From NCBI GenBank assembly GCA_009746045.1, contig RPFO01000079.1, positions 1,752,112-1,816,111 on the forward strand: a stretch of 64,000 nucleotides of DNA. Reading direction: 5' to 3'. The notes beneath the pieces were generated by a model. It worked only from the letters and a program-made list of their open reading frames with translations. It made no database searches and had not been told where the DNA came from. Shown piece after piece: positions 45,240 to 61,686 of this stretch (position 1 is its first letter; each line of letters opens with the position of its first letter). The DNA is from Mesostigma viride (taxonomy: Eukaryota; Streptophyta; Mesostigmatophyceae; Mesostigmatales; Mesostigmataceae). The position numbers and the translations under genes were made by a program.

Positions 45240-45830
45240 GGTCAGTACTATGTTCCAACGGCCGTCGCCGGAAAAATAACACCCTAATTTCCAGGTTCCA
45301 ACGGCCGTTGGCGCATGAAAATCACACCCTAATTTACAGGTTCCAACGGCCGTTGGCGCATGAAAATCACACCCTAATTTCCAGGTTCCAACGGCCGTTG
45401 GCGAAAGAAAAATCACACCCTAATTTCCAGGTTCCAACGGCCGTTGGCGCGAGAAAAATGACACCCTAATTTCCAGGTTCCAACGGCCGTTGGCGCGAGA
45501 AAAATCACACCCTAATTTCCAGGTTCCAACGGCCGTTGGCGCAAGAAAAATGACACCCTAATTTCCAGGTTCCAACGGCCGTTGGCGACAGAAAAATCAC
45601 ACCCTAATTTCCAGGTTCCAACGGCCGTTGGCGCATGAAAATCACACCCTAATTTACAGGTTCCAACGGCCGTTGGCGCATGAAAATCACACCCTAATTT
45701 ACAGGTTCCAACGGCCGTTGGCGCATGAAAATCACACCCTAATTTCAAGGTTCCGACGGCCGTTGGGCAAAAAAAAAATAACACCCTAATTTCCAAATTG
45801 CAACGGCCGTTGGCGCAAGAAAATCAAGCA
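45240..45830. repeat. Second CCAACGGCCGTTGG array
   Basis: About 13 copies of the same 45-bp unit as at 43484-44040, with variants 'gcgcatgaaaatcac', 'gcgagaaaaatgac' and 'gcgacag'. The outermost copies are degenerate (CCAACGGCCGTCGCC at about 45256, GACGGCCGTTGG at about 45751), as expected for an array that evolves by unequal exchange. Confidence 0.92.
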
Positions 45831-45834
45831 AGAA

Positions 45835-50235
<4,401 letters not shown>

Positions 50236-50274
50236 ATGGCGCAAGAAAATCCCATCTTTGTGCGTAACACCTAC

Positions 50275-50574
50275 CCGGGCAGCTGGCAGTGTCTTGTGGG
50301 TTGCTTTTCCAGTTGCTGCCGTCGCGGCATCGGAACCCGATGACCCAGAAGCCGCCGATTTCCTCCGCTCCTTCGCCGACTTTGCTGCATGAACGCCGCG
50401 CGCCTCTTGCCCCGACGATGGTGCGGGGGGAGGGGGCATTTGCTGTGCTGCCGCTGCAGCTTCCGACGGCGCGGAAGGGCCGGCGGCCGCAGGGGGCAAC
50501 ACCGGTGGCGGCGGAGAGCCCGGCGGCGGGGGCGCCGGCGGAGGGGAAGGCGGGTGGTTGTGCGTACAAGCACG
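50275..50574 (-). CDS. Exon A of the large intron-rich gene (100 codons, phase 0-0)
   Basis: The acceptor GTGTCACAG at 50575 and the donor GTAGGT at 50274 leave exactly 100 codons in phase 0, in register with exon B. The sequence starts R-A-C-T-H-N-H-P-P-S-P-P-P-A-P-P-P-P-G, continues Pro/Ala-rich, then S-A-K-E-R-R-K-S-A-A-S-G-S-S-G and ends T-H-K-T-L-P-A-A-R. No in-frame ATG precedes it, and a TGA lies just upstream of codon 50652, so an earlier exon must carry the start. Low complexity lowers certainty, but the phase match with the downstream exon supports it. Confidence 0.6.
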
Positions 50575-50659
50575 CTGTGACACGCAGACGACAAAGAAAA
50601 AATCCGCCGAATATGTTAGCAAGCGGTGCGGTGCAGCACACACATCTGACAAAGCTCAT

Positions 50660-51227
50660 AGGTCAACCCTTAAAACCGTGTCCAACTGCCCGCTATAAAA
50701 ACCGGGCAATTGTCACTTTCCATGATAATGTCCACAAACCAACCTAATAGTTAGTTATGGTCCATTATAGGACACAAGCACACACATATATTCACCACCT
50801 TGGGGGTCATGTCATTGGTCATATTGCAATGTCCTATGGGTGCCAAATATAGCACCCCCTGACAGAAAGGAAGCTAGTAAAGGGCTCATGAACACCAAGG
50901 TTGCATGTGGAGGAGCAGGGACCCAGCTGCAAGCTCTAACAATAAATGCCCACTACAAATAGCGGACAGTTTGGTTTGTGACACCTGTTAGCATTACAAA
51001 GCTCAATTCTCATCCCGTAGCAACAAAAATGTAATGTCCGCTGTAAATATCACTCAAAACGGCTAAAGGGTTAAAACGAAGTTGTAGTTGTTTTGCGGCA
51101 TCAAGTTTCAAAGTACGTACTGGGATACCCTTCGCCAGCCTGCTTGGCATCCAGTAGGATAAGATCTTGGAACCAGTAAGGGGGCTTCGCTTGCTGCGGC
51201 AGATGGTGCAATCCATTGTGATCTGCG
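50660..51227. other. Upstream region of the large gene; possible small first exon
   Basis: An ATG at 51216 (- strand), preceded by TGCGCGCAG, opens M-D-C-T-I-C-R-S-K-R-S-P-L-T-G-S-K-I-L-S, with a GT donor candidate near 51128. It could be a 5' exon of the large gene or a separate short gene; phase does not settle it. A segment at about 50800-50862 is an inverted relative of about 34948-35028. Confidence 0.35.
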
Positions 51228-51490
51228 CGCAAAACATACACAAACGAACAACCCTCATAGGTTGAGCAATCCACAAAATCATGCCATTACTGTAACAACA
51301 TGGGCAAAGCATACACAAACGAACAACCATCATAGATTGAGCTAGCAATCCACAACATCATGCCATTACTGTAACAACATGGGCAAAGCATACACAAACG
51401 AACAACCATCATAGATAGAGCTAGCAATCCACAACATCATGCCATTAATGTAATAACATGGGCAAAACATACACAAACAAATAGCCATGA
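51228..51490. repeat. ~80-bp tandem repeat, three copies
   Basis: The unit includes 'aaaacatacacaaacgaaca' and 'atcatgccattactgtaaca'. The copies differ at several sites and the last is partial. Confidence 0.85.
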
Positions 51491-51554
51491 TAGGGCATTA
51501 AGAGAATAGCCATGATTGGGGCAATAAGAGAATTTTTTTTGTTCAATTCAATGA

Positions 51555-52078
<524 letters not shown>

Positions 52079-52300
52079 GACACCAAGGTTGAGACTTACA
52101 TGCATCGTTGCAAGGGTTGAAACAATAACGAAATTGTATGACCACAGACACATAAAATGGAAGGCTTGCTCAGTATTATTATTTACCCATCAATCAATTT
52201 TAAAGGCAAGGAAATGTTGAAATACGGACGACCGTCCCAAGTTCGCCAGCATTAACAAAAGCATTTCTGTGACAAGAACAGTGGGCGACCATTCCCATTA
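52079..52300. other. Short intergenic stretch
   Basis: No feature recognised; it separates the rpoB relic from the stop codon of the next - strand gene. Confidence 0.4.
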
Positions 52301-53089
52301 TTATCTTTTCCTCGTTTGTTTCTTCCCCTTCCCGGACTCGTATTCATAAGCGACGTCCGCCATCCCCAAACGATGCAAAATTTTGTTGGAGCTCTGCATC
52401 TTCTCCAACAGTTCTTGATCCGATTCCTCCTTTGCACGACGCGCTTCCTCTGCCTTCGCCTTTGCGGCCTCCACATCTGCATCTATATCCGCCTTCACCA
52501 CCATCCTGATCAAACGGTCCCGCTCCTCAGGCCTCGGGAGCGTCGGCAGTCTCACCGGCTCTGCGGCAAGAAGAGCCTCCAAAATATCCTTGTGCAGTCT
52601 TTGTGCTTCCACAAATCCATTATTCATCATCAAGGTGTACGCGCATTCACGCGCCACACCCTGCAAGGAATCCCCCATGGTAACGTTTTGCCCATGAGCA
52701 AACCCGTACGCGCTGTCCCCCTCTGCCGAAATCTCGAGTCCCTGCCTGTCGAGGCGCACCAGCTCAACTTTCCGTTCCCCAGTGTGCGTTGCCGTGAAGT
52801 GGAGGACCGAGCGTGTCATTCCGGTCTTCCCCATCAACATCTGCAAACTTGCTACGTATGCGATCCCACGAGCGCACACGTCCTCCAACTTCTCGGCAAA
52901 AGGTAGATGTGTCTTGCAATACACATCCAATCCCTCCAGTGGTCTATCACATCTAAGAAATCCACACCCCCCGTATGGATCCTTGGCATTTTGGTACTCG
53001 AGGTCGTGCGCTTGTAGGAACTTGTAATGTTCCGCGCACAGTCCCTCGACCCTTACGGGCTCCGTACAGATTTTGCATTTCGTTGCCAT
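52301..53089 (-). CDS. Small protein with two Cys/His zinc motifs and basic C-terminus
   Basis: From the ATG at 53089 (preceded by TTGCGCAG, so a splice acceptor directly before the start codon is possible) the frame encodes 262 residues. N-terminal C-K-I-C...C-A-E-H is followed by C-G-F-L-R-C...Y-C-K-T-H, both plausible zinc-binding units. A mixed alpha/beta centre follows, then a long charged helix (K-A-D-I-D-A-D-V-E-A-A-K-A-K-A-E-E-A-R-R) and a K-G-K-K-Q-T-R-K-R tail suggesting nuclear location. No named family recognised. It shares the second motif spacing with the next gene upstream. Confidence 0.75.
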   Translation of the reverse strand: MATKCKICTEPVRVEGLCAEHYKFLQAHDLEYQNAKDPYGGCGFLRCDRPLEGLDVYCKTHLPFAEKLEDVCARGIAYVASLQMLMGKTGMTRSVLHFTATHTGERKVELVRLDRQGLEISAEGDSAYGFAHGQNVTMGDSLQGVARECAYTLMMNNGFVEAQRLHKDILEALLAAEPVRLPTLPRPEERDRLIRMVVKADIDADVEAAKAKAEEARRAKEESDQELLEKMQSSNKILHRLGMADVAYEYESGKGKKQTRKR

Positions 53090-53313
53090 CTGCGCAATTG
53101 CCATGAGTCCCATACAGCAGCCATTGTATAACAGGGGCAATAAGGACCGTCAGAACCCCCTCTGGCGTCTTTCTCACACAATTCTCAATCTAGTCTTGTT
53201 GTGCAATAATTGTTGGTTCAAAGGTCCGTTCAAAGAAGTTTTATGAGACACAAATAAATTAGTTTCAATTACACGCATCAGATTAATCAAATCATATTTT
53301 CTCCCTCTCTTTC

Positions 53314-53897
53314 TTACTGAGCAATTCTGTCCATCCTGCCCCTCTTTGCCGGCTTCTCATCAATCTCCTCATCAAAATCACACACACGTCTAATCTGCTG
53401 TCTAATCTGCTCTACCAACCCCCCCTTGCGCATCAGGTCTTTCACCTCCCCCTTCAAGAGCGCTGTCACGAGTCGCGCGCACTCATACGCGGACTCCGTG
53501 GCCAGGTCCCTTCCCATATCATGCCACACTTTGGCCGTTGGACAGTCGGGATGGTCTCCCATGTAAGCCCACACATGCCTTGGCGGCTTGTCCTTACCGC
53601 CTATCCCCTCTCCAGGTCGCATCTGTCCCACCTCCTCTATCACCCACTCTGCATCACGCAGCATGAATCGAGGCTTCTTGTCAACATAGTACAAGACCAA
53701 AACCATGTTGTTGGGCCAAGGCTTCCACTTTTTCGTCACGATGTGACGGTCAATCGTCATCAGCCCGCTCTCGATTTCGGCAAACAACGCCCCCATACGT
53801 CAGAATGCTTGGGACAGAACCACTCGCTTTCCGTCGGCACTCCTTCCCATTGACAATCCGGATGTTCGCATCGAATGGGGTCATCGAATGAGGTCAT
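53314..53897 (-). CDS. Small zinc-motif protein, paralogue-like, one homopolymer frameshift
   Basis: The ATG at 53897 (preceded by GTGCACAG) starts M-T-S-F-D-D-P-I-R. The zinc motif C-E-H-P-D-C...W-F-C-P-K-H has spacing C-x4-C-x12-C-x2-H. The frame breaks at a G5 run near 53795 and continues A-L-F-A-E-I-E-S-G-L-M-T-I-D-R, then M-V-L-V-L-Y-Y-V-D-K-K-P-R-F-M-L, ending K-P-A-K-R-G-R-M-D-R-I-A-Q. Total about 194 codons. Its C-terminal half loosely parallels the neighbour at 52301-53089 (E-S-A-Y-E-C-A-R versus A-R-E-C-A-Y-T-L), so the two may be paralogues. The break is probably a sequencing indel. Confidence 0.65.
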
Positions 53898-54091
53898 CTG
53901 TGCACATCGATATTTTTTACACCACCCGCAAACGCACGCATTCAGCAGGGTCAACGGCCGTTGGCCCTGTTAAATTCCACACACCCCAACGGCCGTTGGC
54001 CTTAGACGCACAAAACTTGACACCATCAGGCGATTTTTTCCAAATGATTCTTCTTTATTAAATAAATTTACATTCATCCTAAAATCACATT

Positions 54092-54436
54092 CTAGTCAAC
54101 ATCCTCCCCATCTTTAGTGGGTTGCATTCGACCCCAATTGTCGTTCATAAAACTGACCAAAACATGAGCCGGAGTCCCCACATCCTCCTCACGCCTCAAT
54201 TTACGCAATACACCTTTAGCAATTCCACCATACCCATCAACCTCCGACATCATCATGCCCACGCCATCAAGACGTTCAGCGTGCAATTGCCCGTCCTCTT
54301 CGAGTACCAGATCGGGCAGGTCTTCCAGTTCGGCCTCCACAATCTCTATCAGGTTTTCCTTTGTAGTCTCCCCCCCTTCCTTTCCTTCTTTTCCGCACTC
54401 CATCCTACACCCTGCCCCTGCACAACCGACGTCCAT
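54092..54436 (-). CDS. Small acidic protein or terminal exon
   Basis: A 114-codon frame beginning M-D-V-G-C-A-G. A TTGTGCAG immediately follows the ATG, so it may instead be an exon starting G-A-G-C-R-M-E-C-G. Acidic, with E-N-L-I-E-I-V-E-A-E-L-E-D-L-P-D-L-V-L and a tail N-W-G-R-M-Q-P-T-K-D-G-E-D-V-D. A CCAACGGCCGTTGG copy lies 45 bp upstream at about 54480, as beside other genes of this cluster. No family recognised. Confidence 0.5.
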   Translation of the reverse strand: MDVGCAGAGCRMECGKEGKEGGETTKENLIEIVEAELEDLPDLVLEEDGQLHAERLDGVGMMMSEVDGYGGIAKGVLRKLRREEDVGTPAHVLVSFMNDNWGRMQPTKDGEDVD

Positions 54437-54499
54437 GGCAAGTTAAGAAACGGACTCAGCTCACAGGACATTTTGCAAGTCCAACGGCCGTTGGCGACC

Positions 54500-56660
54500 A
54501 AAAACACCTAGTCGCATGCATTCCTTGCTCTCTCCACCAAAGCAGAGGCCAGGAACGACCCTTCCACGACCTTTTCAATTTTCCTCCCCCAGCATCAAGC
54601 AACAACGGTCATGGCAAATCGGCTTGGGCTTAACCCCCGATGCCAGAACGCAGCCATCTCCGAGCACGAGTTTTTTGACACTTCAACAGGTACAACAGGC
54701 AATTTCCGCCGATCCCGCAAAAGTAAGCTTGCGAGGTGCGGGACCCAACCAATCACCTTCCAAAATCCCAAACCCCGATGCCAATCATGAAATCACAACA
54801 GGTCTCGGCCCATGGCGCCTGCGATATCCAAGGTGGCGTCATGCGAAACAATCGCATGCACGCTCATCCTCCGAGCACAGCACCAGTTAGAAACGGCGTC
54901 CCGGAAACCTTGGCAGTAAGCATACGAGTCAAGTCAGGGTGATTCCAACATCCAGGTTCCCGCGATACCGGGAACCGGCCATTCTTTCCAGACTTGCCAG
55001 CACCGTTCCACGCTGCAAAAACTCAGGAGCAAGAGGTCCTTGCAACGCAGCAGCTCGGACCCTCGCCATTCACAAACATACAAGGCGGCCTCCTTTGGAT
55101 CACCTCTGCAAATCTCCCCTGAAACTTGGCGGTGTCCATCACAAAAAGGCCACTGCATCCGTCCCGAATGGAAGCGGGCAATCCCGGGGCGAGATAACAT
55201 CCCTTTTTGCAACAAAGTCTTACCCTCTCCTCTCATTCCCGTTCGCTGCACGTGAATGAACGCAGTGGCGGCAGTGCCCAAGGTCATCCCCTCGCTGCTC
55301 TCTCGCTCGGCCACGCAAGCCGGTGCAATTTGACCGCCATTGCGACCACCAACACGTTTCGATCACATTTCTCACCGTCAACCGGCCTTGGCTTGAACAA
55401 CAAGAACTGATTTATTACTCGCTCGAATATCAAGACCATTGTTCCAGTGCTCACACACGGCCGTTGGCGCACGAAAAACTGCACGAAAAAACTTTTTATT
55501 ATGCATTTATTATTACACCCCATAGTGCCACGTGTCGAAATCACACCCAAACTTCCAGCTGCCAACGGCCCGTTGGGCGCAAAAGTAATCACACCCACAC
55601 TTCAGTCGCATATCGATTCGCGTCGTCACGCACTCGAACTTGTACTGCCTGCCACCACACGCGTACATCACCTCTCACGAACAGTGCAGCGGTTCTTCAA
55701 ATACTCGTACACCGTCGGGTCCGCACTAATGCACGTATTACCCTCAACAGAACATGCAATCATCCAGCAGACACGGAATCAGCCGGTCGAGTGATCAGGT
55801 CAGTGTGATGCTTCGAAGTACTTGCTCGTCGCTTCAAGATGAAGCCATTCGAGACCGTCCAGCTCCCGCTACAAACCTTAAACCTATCTCCCCTATCATA
55901 TTGTGCTCGGCGCCATCGGTATCCCAACTTTCATTACCATCAGCGATCGATCGACTGACAAATTTGGGCTGGGTATTTTATGGGACTTCATAGGGCCTTA
56001 TAAGCAACACACCTCACAGCACCGTCCTCAATATGCTCTAGCCGGTATCGCCACTTGGAGTCCCCGACCCCTCGATATTGAAAACAGCAGCCCGCGGCTT
56101 CGCGACAATGTTCCGGTCTCAAAAGAGACCTTGTCACCCTCCTTGGGCATAAAATCCAGCTTAAGTCCGGCAGAAGCTGAGCGGCTCTTAACGACACTAC
56201 CAGAAGCCTGTCTTCAAGTTGACCACTCGCCCCCTCCGTCCTGTAGAACGTCATCTGCAACCCACCGAGCGCACGCGTTTGAATACATTTCCTCACCGTC
56301 AACGGCCGTTGGCTTAAAAAACAACACGAATTTTTTAAAGATTTATTACGCGCACAAGCACACACTAGTTTTCAGTTCCTCCAACGGCCGTTGTGCGCAA
56401 TCACTGAAAACAGTTTTATTATGCATTTATTAATTACATCCAGTGGTGCCACGTGGCAAACCAACACTCCTACTTCCGGGTGCGAAGAAGAATCAAACGC
56501 TAATTTGGCATAGTTTCGCAACGAGCCGTTGGCGCAGAAATCACAACCAAACGACCTTCCACTCGCAGAATCCAATTCCCCTCACGCAGTCGAACAGGGT
56601 AACTGTTCCGCCAGGCCGCGGACATCGCCATCACAAATCGCCCTTTGGGTAGCATTCAGT
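54500..56660. other. Noisy region with possible degenerate - strand coding and scattered palindromes
   Basis: Copies or near-copies of CCAACGGCCGTTGG occur at about 55458, 55562, 56300 and 56381. A - strand frame at 55314-54934 (L-L-S-F-C-S-V-E-R-C-W-Q-V-W-K-E-W) looks protein-like but lacks boundaries. No confident gene. Confidence 0.35.
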
Positions 56661-56666
56661 CCAGTA

Positions 56667-56960
56667 TCAAAGAAACCTGAGACATTTCACCTTGAACTTG
56701 AAATGCACTTCAACCCCCCCCATCCGAATTACAAGTCGGCCAATAATTGACACAGACGAGCGTGTCTGTAACGTCGCCGTGCATAGTGCTGAGAGAATCT
56801 CGGCCTCACGATACTTGGTACACCACTTCTGTTGTTCCTCCAGGTCGACCGCACGCTGGCATTGCGGCCAGCGACAATACCAGGATCGTCTCGACACACA
56901 CCCCGCGACTTGCGGTGGACACCCTTCCATCACAGAGCAACGCCTGATTCGAGCAACCAC
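56667..56960 (-). pseudogene. Degenerate zinc-motif relative
   Basis: The - strand frame contains W-Y-C-R-W-P-Q-C...K-W-C-T-K-Y, which keeps the C-x4-C-x12-C-x2 spacing of the 53.8-kb gene but has Tyr where His is expected. It is followed by M-G-G-V-E-V-H-F-K-F-K. No start or stop fits a full gene. It may be a decayed paralogue or a good gene obscured by sequence errors. Confidence 0.45.
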
Positions 56961-57079
56961 TTTGGAAGCGAGCCGAGCAATCGGCCCCCACGCCCGGGAG
57001 AACGATCATCTCTGCCGTAGAAACGTCATCTCACGTACTCGATTTCCGAATGTAAAATGGGAAACCTTCAACCCCCCAC

Positions 57080-57560
57080 TCGTTAACTCTCCGGCCGGAT
57101 ACGGTCAATCTCGCTGCGCCTCAACTCAGCGTCTGGGAAATTTCCCCACTGGTAGCTTTCGTCCCACTGGTCCCACCCAAAGCTTTCCGAACATAACGAC
57201 ACAGAAGTCGAACCCGCACGTCTCGATTGAGTGGAACCCGATGCCGGCCGCGTGGGCTTGTAGAGATCCGCGTCATGCCAATGGCGAAGTACAGTGTACA
57301 GCAACTCGGAGAATAATCTGTCGTCCTACGAGAGGCGACGAGGTCAATAGCACGACGCAAACCGCAACTGGCGACCCAGCCGCTCTCCGTGCTGCCGTAC
57401 CCATCCCGTGGATTCGGCGAGCCCCGGTTAAGGTACGTTTGGCTGCCACCGCAGGCAATCGAAGCGCGGGGTCGAAGATTCCAGCTCGCCCAGTCTCCGT
57501 CCATCCCTCCGCCTGCGCCAATTGGGCACTGCGTAATGCGGAAGTAAATTGTTTTTCAAG
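57080..57560 (-). other. Possible - strand coding, unresolved frames
   Basis: Protein-like stretches such as S-F-G-W-D-Q-W-D-E-S-Y-Q-W-G-N-F-P-D-A-E occur on the - strand near 57083-57200, overlapped by longer frames on the + strand (56692-57657). Neither strand gives a complete convincing gene. Confidence 0.25.
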
Positions 57561-57564
57561 TCAG

Positions 57565-59360
57565 ACGGCCGTGTGGCTCACGCAACGACCCGCCCTGTGG
57601 GGAAAGGGATGGAATTGTCCTACGAACCATTCATGCCACATCTTTATCTTCGTCTAGATTTGTGGAGCCGCCTTTCTTGTGAAGGCACATGGTAATAACC
57701 ATGTTACGAAGCTCTGCATGGAAGGACACGATCCTGCCTTACTGCCGATTCGACGCGAAAAGTGAAAGAGAAATGAATGCACATGATAATTTTATTCCAA
57801 TTGCAAACGGATCGCGTTGCTGCACATACCCGCCCTGTGGGAAGGGGTGGAGCCAGTATAAAGCGACTCAGTTCGAAGCCCATCTTTTATGCTCAGCTAG
57901 ATTTTGCGAGCCTGTTCTAGGAGAAAAATGGTAATAGCACCACTAAGCGTGCAATCAAAAGGACACATATCTGCCTTACTGGCCACCAAATGAAACGATG
58001 AAATGCAACATGGTAATGTTTTCTTTCAAGGTCTAACGGCCGTTGGCTCCATCAACCCGCCCTGGTGGGAAGGGTGGATTTGCCTTATCAACCAGGTCCA
58101 ACCGGACATCTTTATAGCTCAAGCTTAGATTTTTGAGGCTTTTCTTGGAAGGCCACATGGTAATGAACCATCACTAAGCTGGCATGAAAGACACTCCTGC
58201 CTTACTGCCACCAAATGAAAAGAATGAAATGCACATGATAATGTTTTTCCGAAAGAACAATTCCAACGGCCGTTGGCTCAAACCCACCTGTGGACAGGGT
58301 GGGAATGCCTTACGAACCAGTCAAGCCCCATCTTATGCTCAGCCTAGGATTTTTTGGAGGCCTTTCTAGAAGAAAAATGGTAAATAGCCACCACTAAAGC
58401 TTTGCAATAAAAGACACACTCCTGCTTATTGCACCCCCATTAAACGAATGAAATGCACATGTAATGTTTTATCGAGTCAACCGGCCGTTGGCTCAGCAAC
58501 CCCCTGTGGGAGGGTGGATGCCGTTACGAACCATTTCAACACATCTTTATGGCTCAGTCTTAGATTTGGGAGGTCCTTCTCTTGAAAGAAAATGGTAATA
58601 ACGATCTCTAAGCTGCATGAAAGACACATCCTGCATATTGGCCAGCAAAATGAAATCGAATGAAAATGCATACATTTTATTGTTTTTCCATTTCCAAACG
58701 CGTGTTGCTCAACAACGTCGAACCACCCCTTTGGAAGGGTGGATGCCTTATGAACCATTCAAGCCACCATCTTGTATGGGCTCAGCTAGATTTTGGAGGC
58801 CTTTCTTGGAAGAAAATGGGTAATAGCCAAGCCACAAAAGCTGAAATGGAAAGATACATCCTGGCTGATTGCCAACCCACTCCAAAGGAATGATGCACAA
58901 TGTCCAACGGCGCCGTTGGCTCACAACCCCCCTCTGGGAAGGTGGTGCCTTAGCGAACCATTCAACCACATCTTTAATGCTCAGCTAGATTTTTGAGGCC
59001 TTTTCTTTGGAAGAAAATGGTAATAGCCATTCACTAAGCTGCCATGAAAAGACACATCTGCCTTATTGCACCACCCAATGAAACGAATGAAAATGCACAT
59101 GATAATGTTTTTTCCAATTCCACAACGGTCCGGTTGGCTCACACCCCCCTCTGGGAGGGTGGATGCTTACGGAACCAGTGAAGCCCATGTGTTATGCTCA
59201 GGCTAGATTTTTTGGAGGCCTTTTTGGAAAGAAAAATGGTAATAGGCCACACACTAAGCTGGAATGAAAGACAATCCTGGCTGCTTGGCCACCAGCTATC
59301 AAACGATAAAAGCATATGATAAATGTTTTTCTCAATTCAACGGCCGTTGGCTCACAACCC
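57565..59360. repeat. ~220-bp tandem array, 8-9 copies, indel-rich
   Basis: Each unit runs from a (degenerate) CGGCCGTTGGCTCA through 'ccctgtgggagggtggatgc', 'tcagctagattttggaggcc' and 'tggtaatagccaccactaag' to 'gaaatgcacatgataatgtt'. Copies start near 57565, 57810, 58034, 58263, 58480, 58695, 58903, 59123 and 59337. Copies differ mostly by single-base insertions and deletions, many in homopolymers, which is the error profile of raw long reads. Confidence 0.9.
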
Positions 59361-59388
59361 CTTGCGGGGTAGAGGCCTTACGGACCAG

Positions 59389-59700
59389 TCAGAAAGTGTC
59401 CACCCAAGACTGTTCCCCCACATCCCCACAGTTTGTCCTTGGTCCACATACCTTTCCAGTACAGTTTGTCCTCAGCTTCTGCAGCAACGGGCGACTCCTC
59501 TCCTTTCTGCCTTGACAGATATCACATAAACAAAGCACCGATCCGAGAAGGGCATCTGCCAGGATTGTGTAGAGGTTTCCTCCAATCGCAACAACCGGTA
59601 AGTACACCACCGCAAAAACCAACTTCTTGTCCTCCCCAAATAACCATATGTTTTTAAATGTAAAAGTAAACAATTCATATTCTGTCACTTGATTTAACAC
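59389..59700 (-). other. Unassigned - strand open frame
   Basis: 103 codons with a hydrophobic middle (L-V-F-A-V-V-Y-L-P-V-V-A-I-G-G-N-L) and Cys pairs (C-L-C-D-I-C, C-T-G-K-V-C). It could be a relative of the small zinc-motif genes; not enough to call. Confidence 0.3.
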
Positions 59701-60773
59701 ACAAAATTTTTCAGGTCAAACGCCCGTGTGGCATTAACGCCTCTTCCGGTAAAAAGACGTATTTATTGCTCCAAACGTCCACAAAAAACTCGTTCCGGAC
59801 CTGATCGAAAGCGAAAAGAGCCTGGCAAGGGAATCGGAGTCGAGGCCGAGATTTTGTGTGCGGAACATAGATGATGATGGCTGGCTACCTCCACTCCCCC
59901 AACATCAAGTGGACCTGGGGTTCGAACCCGTGTCAGTGCTTATTTTCGCTTCGAACACGTTCTCGAACGAGTTTTTTGTGGGTGTGGGAGCTAGATAAAT
60001 GTTCGACGGATGATTTTCAGTCTGTTACAGCCTAGAAGAAATCACAAGAGATGCGACGGCACCCGTCCATTAAAAAATTATCCACCGACTGTTGCGCTAA
60101 TATTCTAGCAATGGTCTTTGCAAAGGTCCCAGACGCATCATAGTATAAAGATACCATTACCATTGGTCATACAATTTAACAAAATAGCTCCAGCAACTTT
60201 TTTACCCCACACTAGAAAATGTTTTTGAGGTCAACGGGCGTTGGAATTCCAAAAAGTGCCCGAATTCAATGTCACAATTTATATTATGTGACAGTGTGAC
60301 AGAATTCGAGATAAATGTAAAATATCAAAGCGCAGCTTTAGCCATCAGCCTTTACCATCAGCAAAATTGGTCGAATTTCAATCTAAATATTAGAAATTCA
60401 AAATTTATTAATGAAATTAATGTTTCATGCATTCAATCCAATCCGGTTCATGAATCCTCATCGCAAACACAACATCATGTCCCTTCCAGACTTGTGACAT
60501 ACTAACTCCTTCGCAATACAGCGGCGTGCCTGTCTTCCCCCCTCAAAAAAAACTGGAGATAAATCCCGTGGGAAGATTGTTCCGCTGAGGAACCCTGGCA
60601 TGAGCTAACTCCAGCCAGAACGCGTTGTGCCGATGGTGCTTCCCTCCCTCACAGCCTCCTCTCTAATAAGGCTTCATGTCTTGCGTTCTCAGTCAAATCC
60701 CATGATCAGAACTGCACATGCCATTCCTCCCCCCTCCAGAGGCAGCCCTCAAAGCTTTCACCCATTCCGCTCC
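59701..60773. other. No gene seen
   Basis: Mixed AT-rich and coding-like fragments. 'tcaacgggcgttgg' at about 60231 is a degenerate palindrome copy. Confidence 0.35.
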
Positions 60774-61302
60774 CTACGCGCTCTCGCCTTCCCCGGAGGA
60801 AAAAAAATGTCCTCTCCGGTCATAAGGAGTATCGCAGACCAGAAATGCTCCGTAAACCGCCCATAGTTCATCATTATCGGTATACAAGTCATCCATTTCC
60901 TTTCCGCAATTGGCGTAAGCGAGCTGTCCACGCCCCTCCAAATTCCTCTCCCAACACGACGTCTCCTCTCTAGCCACGCTCGGACTGACAACCCTCCATC
61001 GTCCTTGCTTGCATGTCACCTCTGGTGCTGGCTGGCGTCCTAACACCTCCTCAACTTCTTCCAATATACCTTAAAATACATTCCCTTGTACGGTGTGTAG
61101 GGTGATATCGCGGCTTGCACACTTTAGACTTGCCCGCCATACATTCTCGGAAAAGGAGACTACGATCATGTCGAGGACATCCGAATGCACGTCCACGAAC
61201 CCAGAAATTACTTAAACTGAATTGGGGTTCATACTCCCCGACACCCGCTTCCCTAGCCCTTCCTACAACTGCTTCAAAGCGGGCTACGTCGGGCGCCTCC
61301 AA
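60774..61302 (-). other. Possible degenerate - strand gene
   Basis: Two overlapping - strand frames (61302-61051 and 61064-60774) read like protein: R-G-R-A-F-G-C-P-R-H-D-R-S-L-L-F, and E-M-D-D-L-Y-T-D-N-D-E-L-W-A-V-Y-G-A-F-L-V. They may be one gene split by an indel. No family identified. Confidence 0.3.
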
Positions 61303-61686
61303 AAAGCCTGCGACTTCGGTCGCAAATTTCCCACGGAAGTGGAGTATCCCTTCATTATCGGCCCCCGGACGTCAACTTGTCCCTCTTGCACATAACAATA
61401 CATCGACGTCACCATTCCTTAAAAAAATGAGGTTTTGTCGGAAAAGAAAATATGCAGAACGTTAGGCGAAGGTTTCCAATCCTACGGCCGGTCGTGGGTC
61501 ACTAATTGTTGTTTAAGCACCCACTACAGCGCATGAAGAGGAAAAGAAAGTGCAATTTTATTCCAATTTTCAAAGTGAAAGGAGAATTCATATTACACCA
61601 TTTTACAACACAAATCAGGTAAATTTTATCCAATTTCAAAGTGAAAAGAGGAATTCCCATTACACGCATTTCAACACAAATCAGGA

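Noticed and set aside
43484-45830. CRISPR-like arrays of palindromic repeats
   Set aside because: The segments between palindromes are themselves repeated rather than unique spacers, there are no cas genes, and the context is eukaryotic with splice sites.
56692-57657. 321-codon + strand frame
   Set aside because: It has no recognisable domain and biased composition, and the - strand carries a zinc motif shared with neighbouring genes; noisy sequence makes either uncertain.
59880-59945. tRNA-like B box (GGTTCGAACCC)
   Set aside because: No matching T-stem, acceptor stem or A box could be folded around it.
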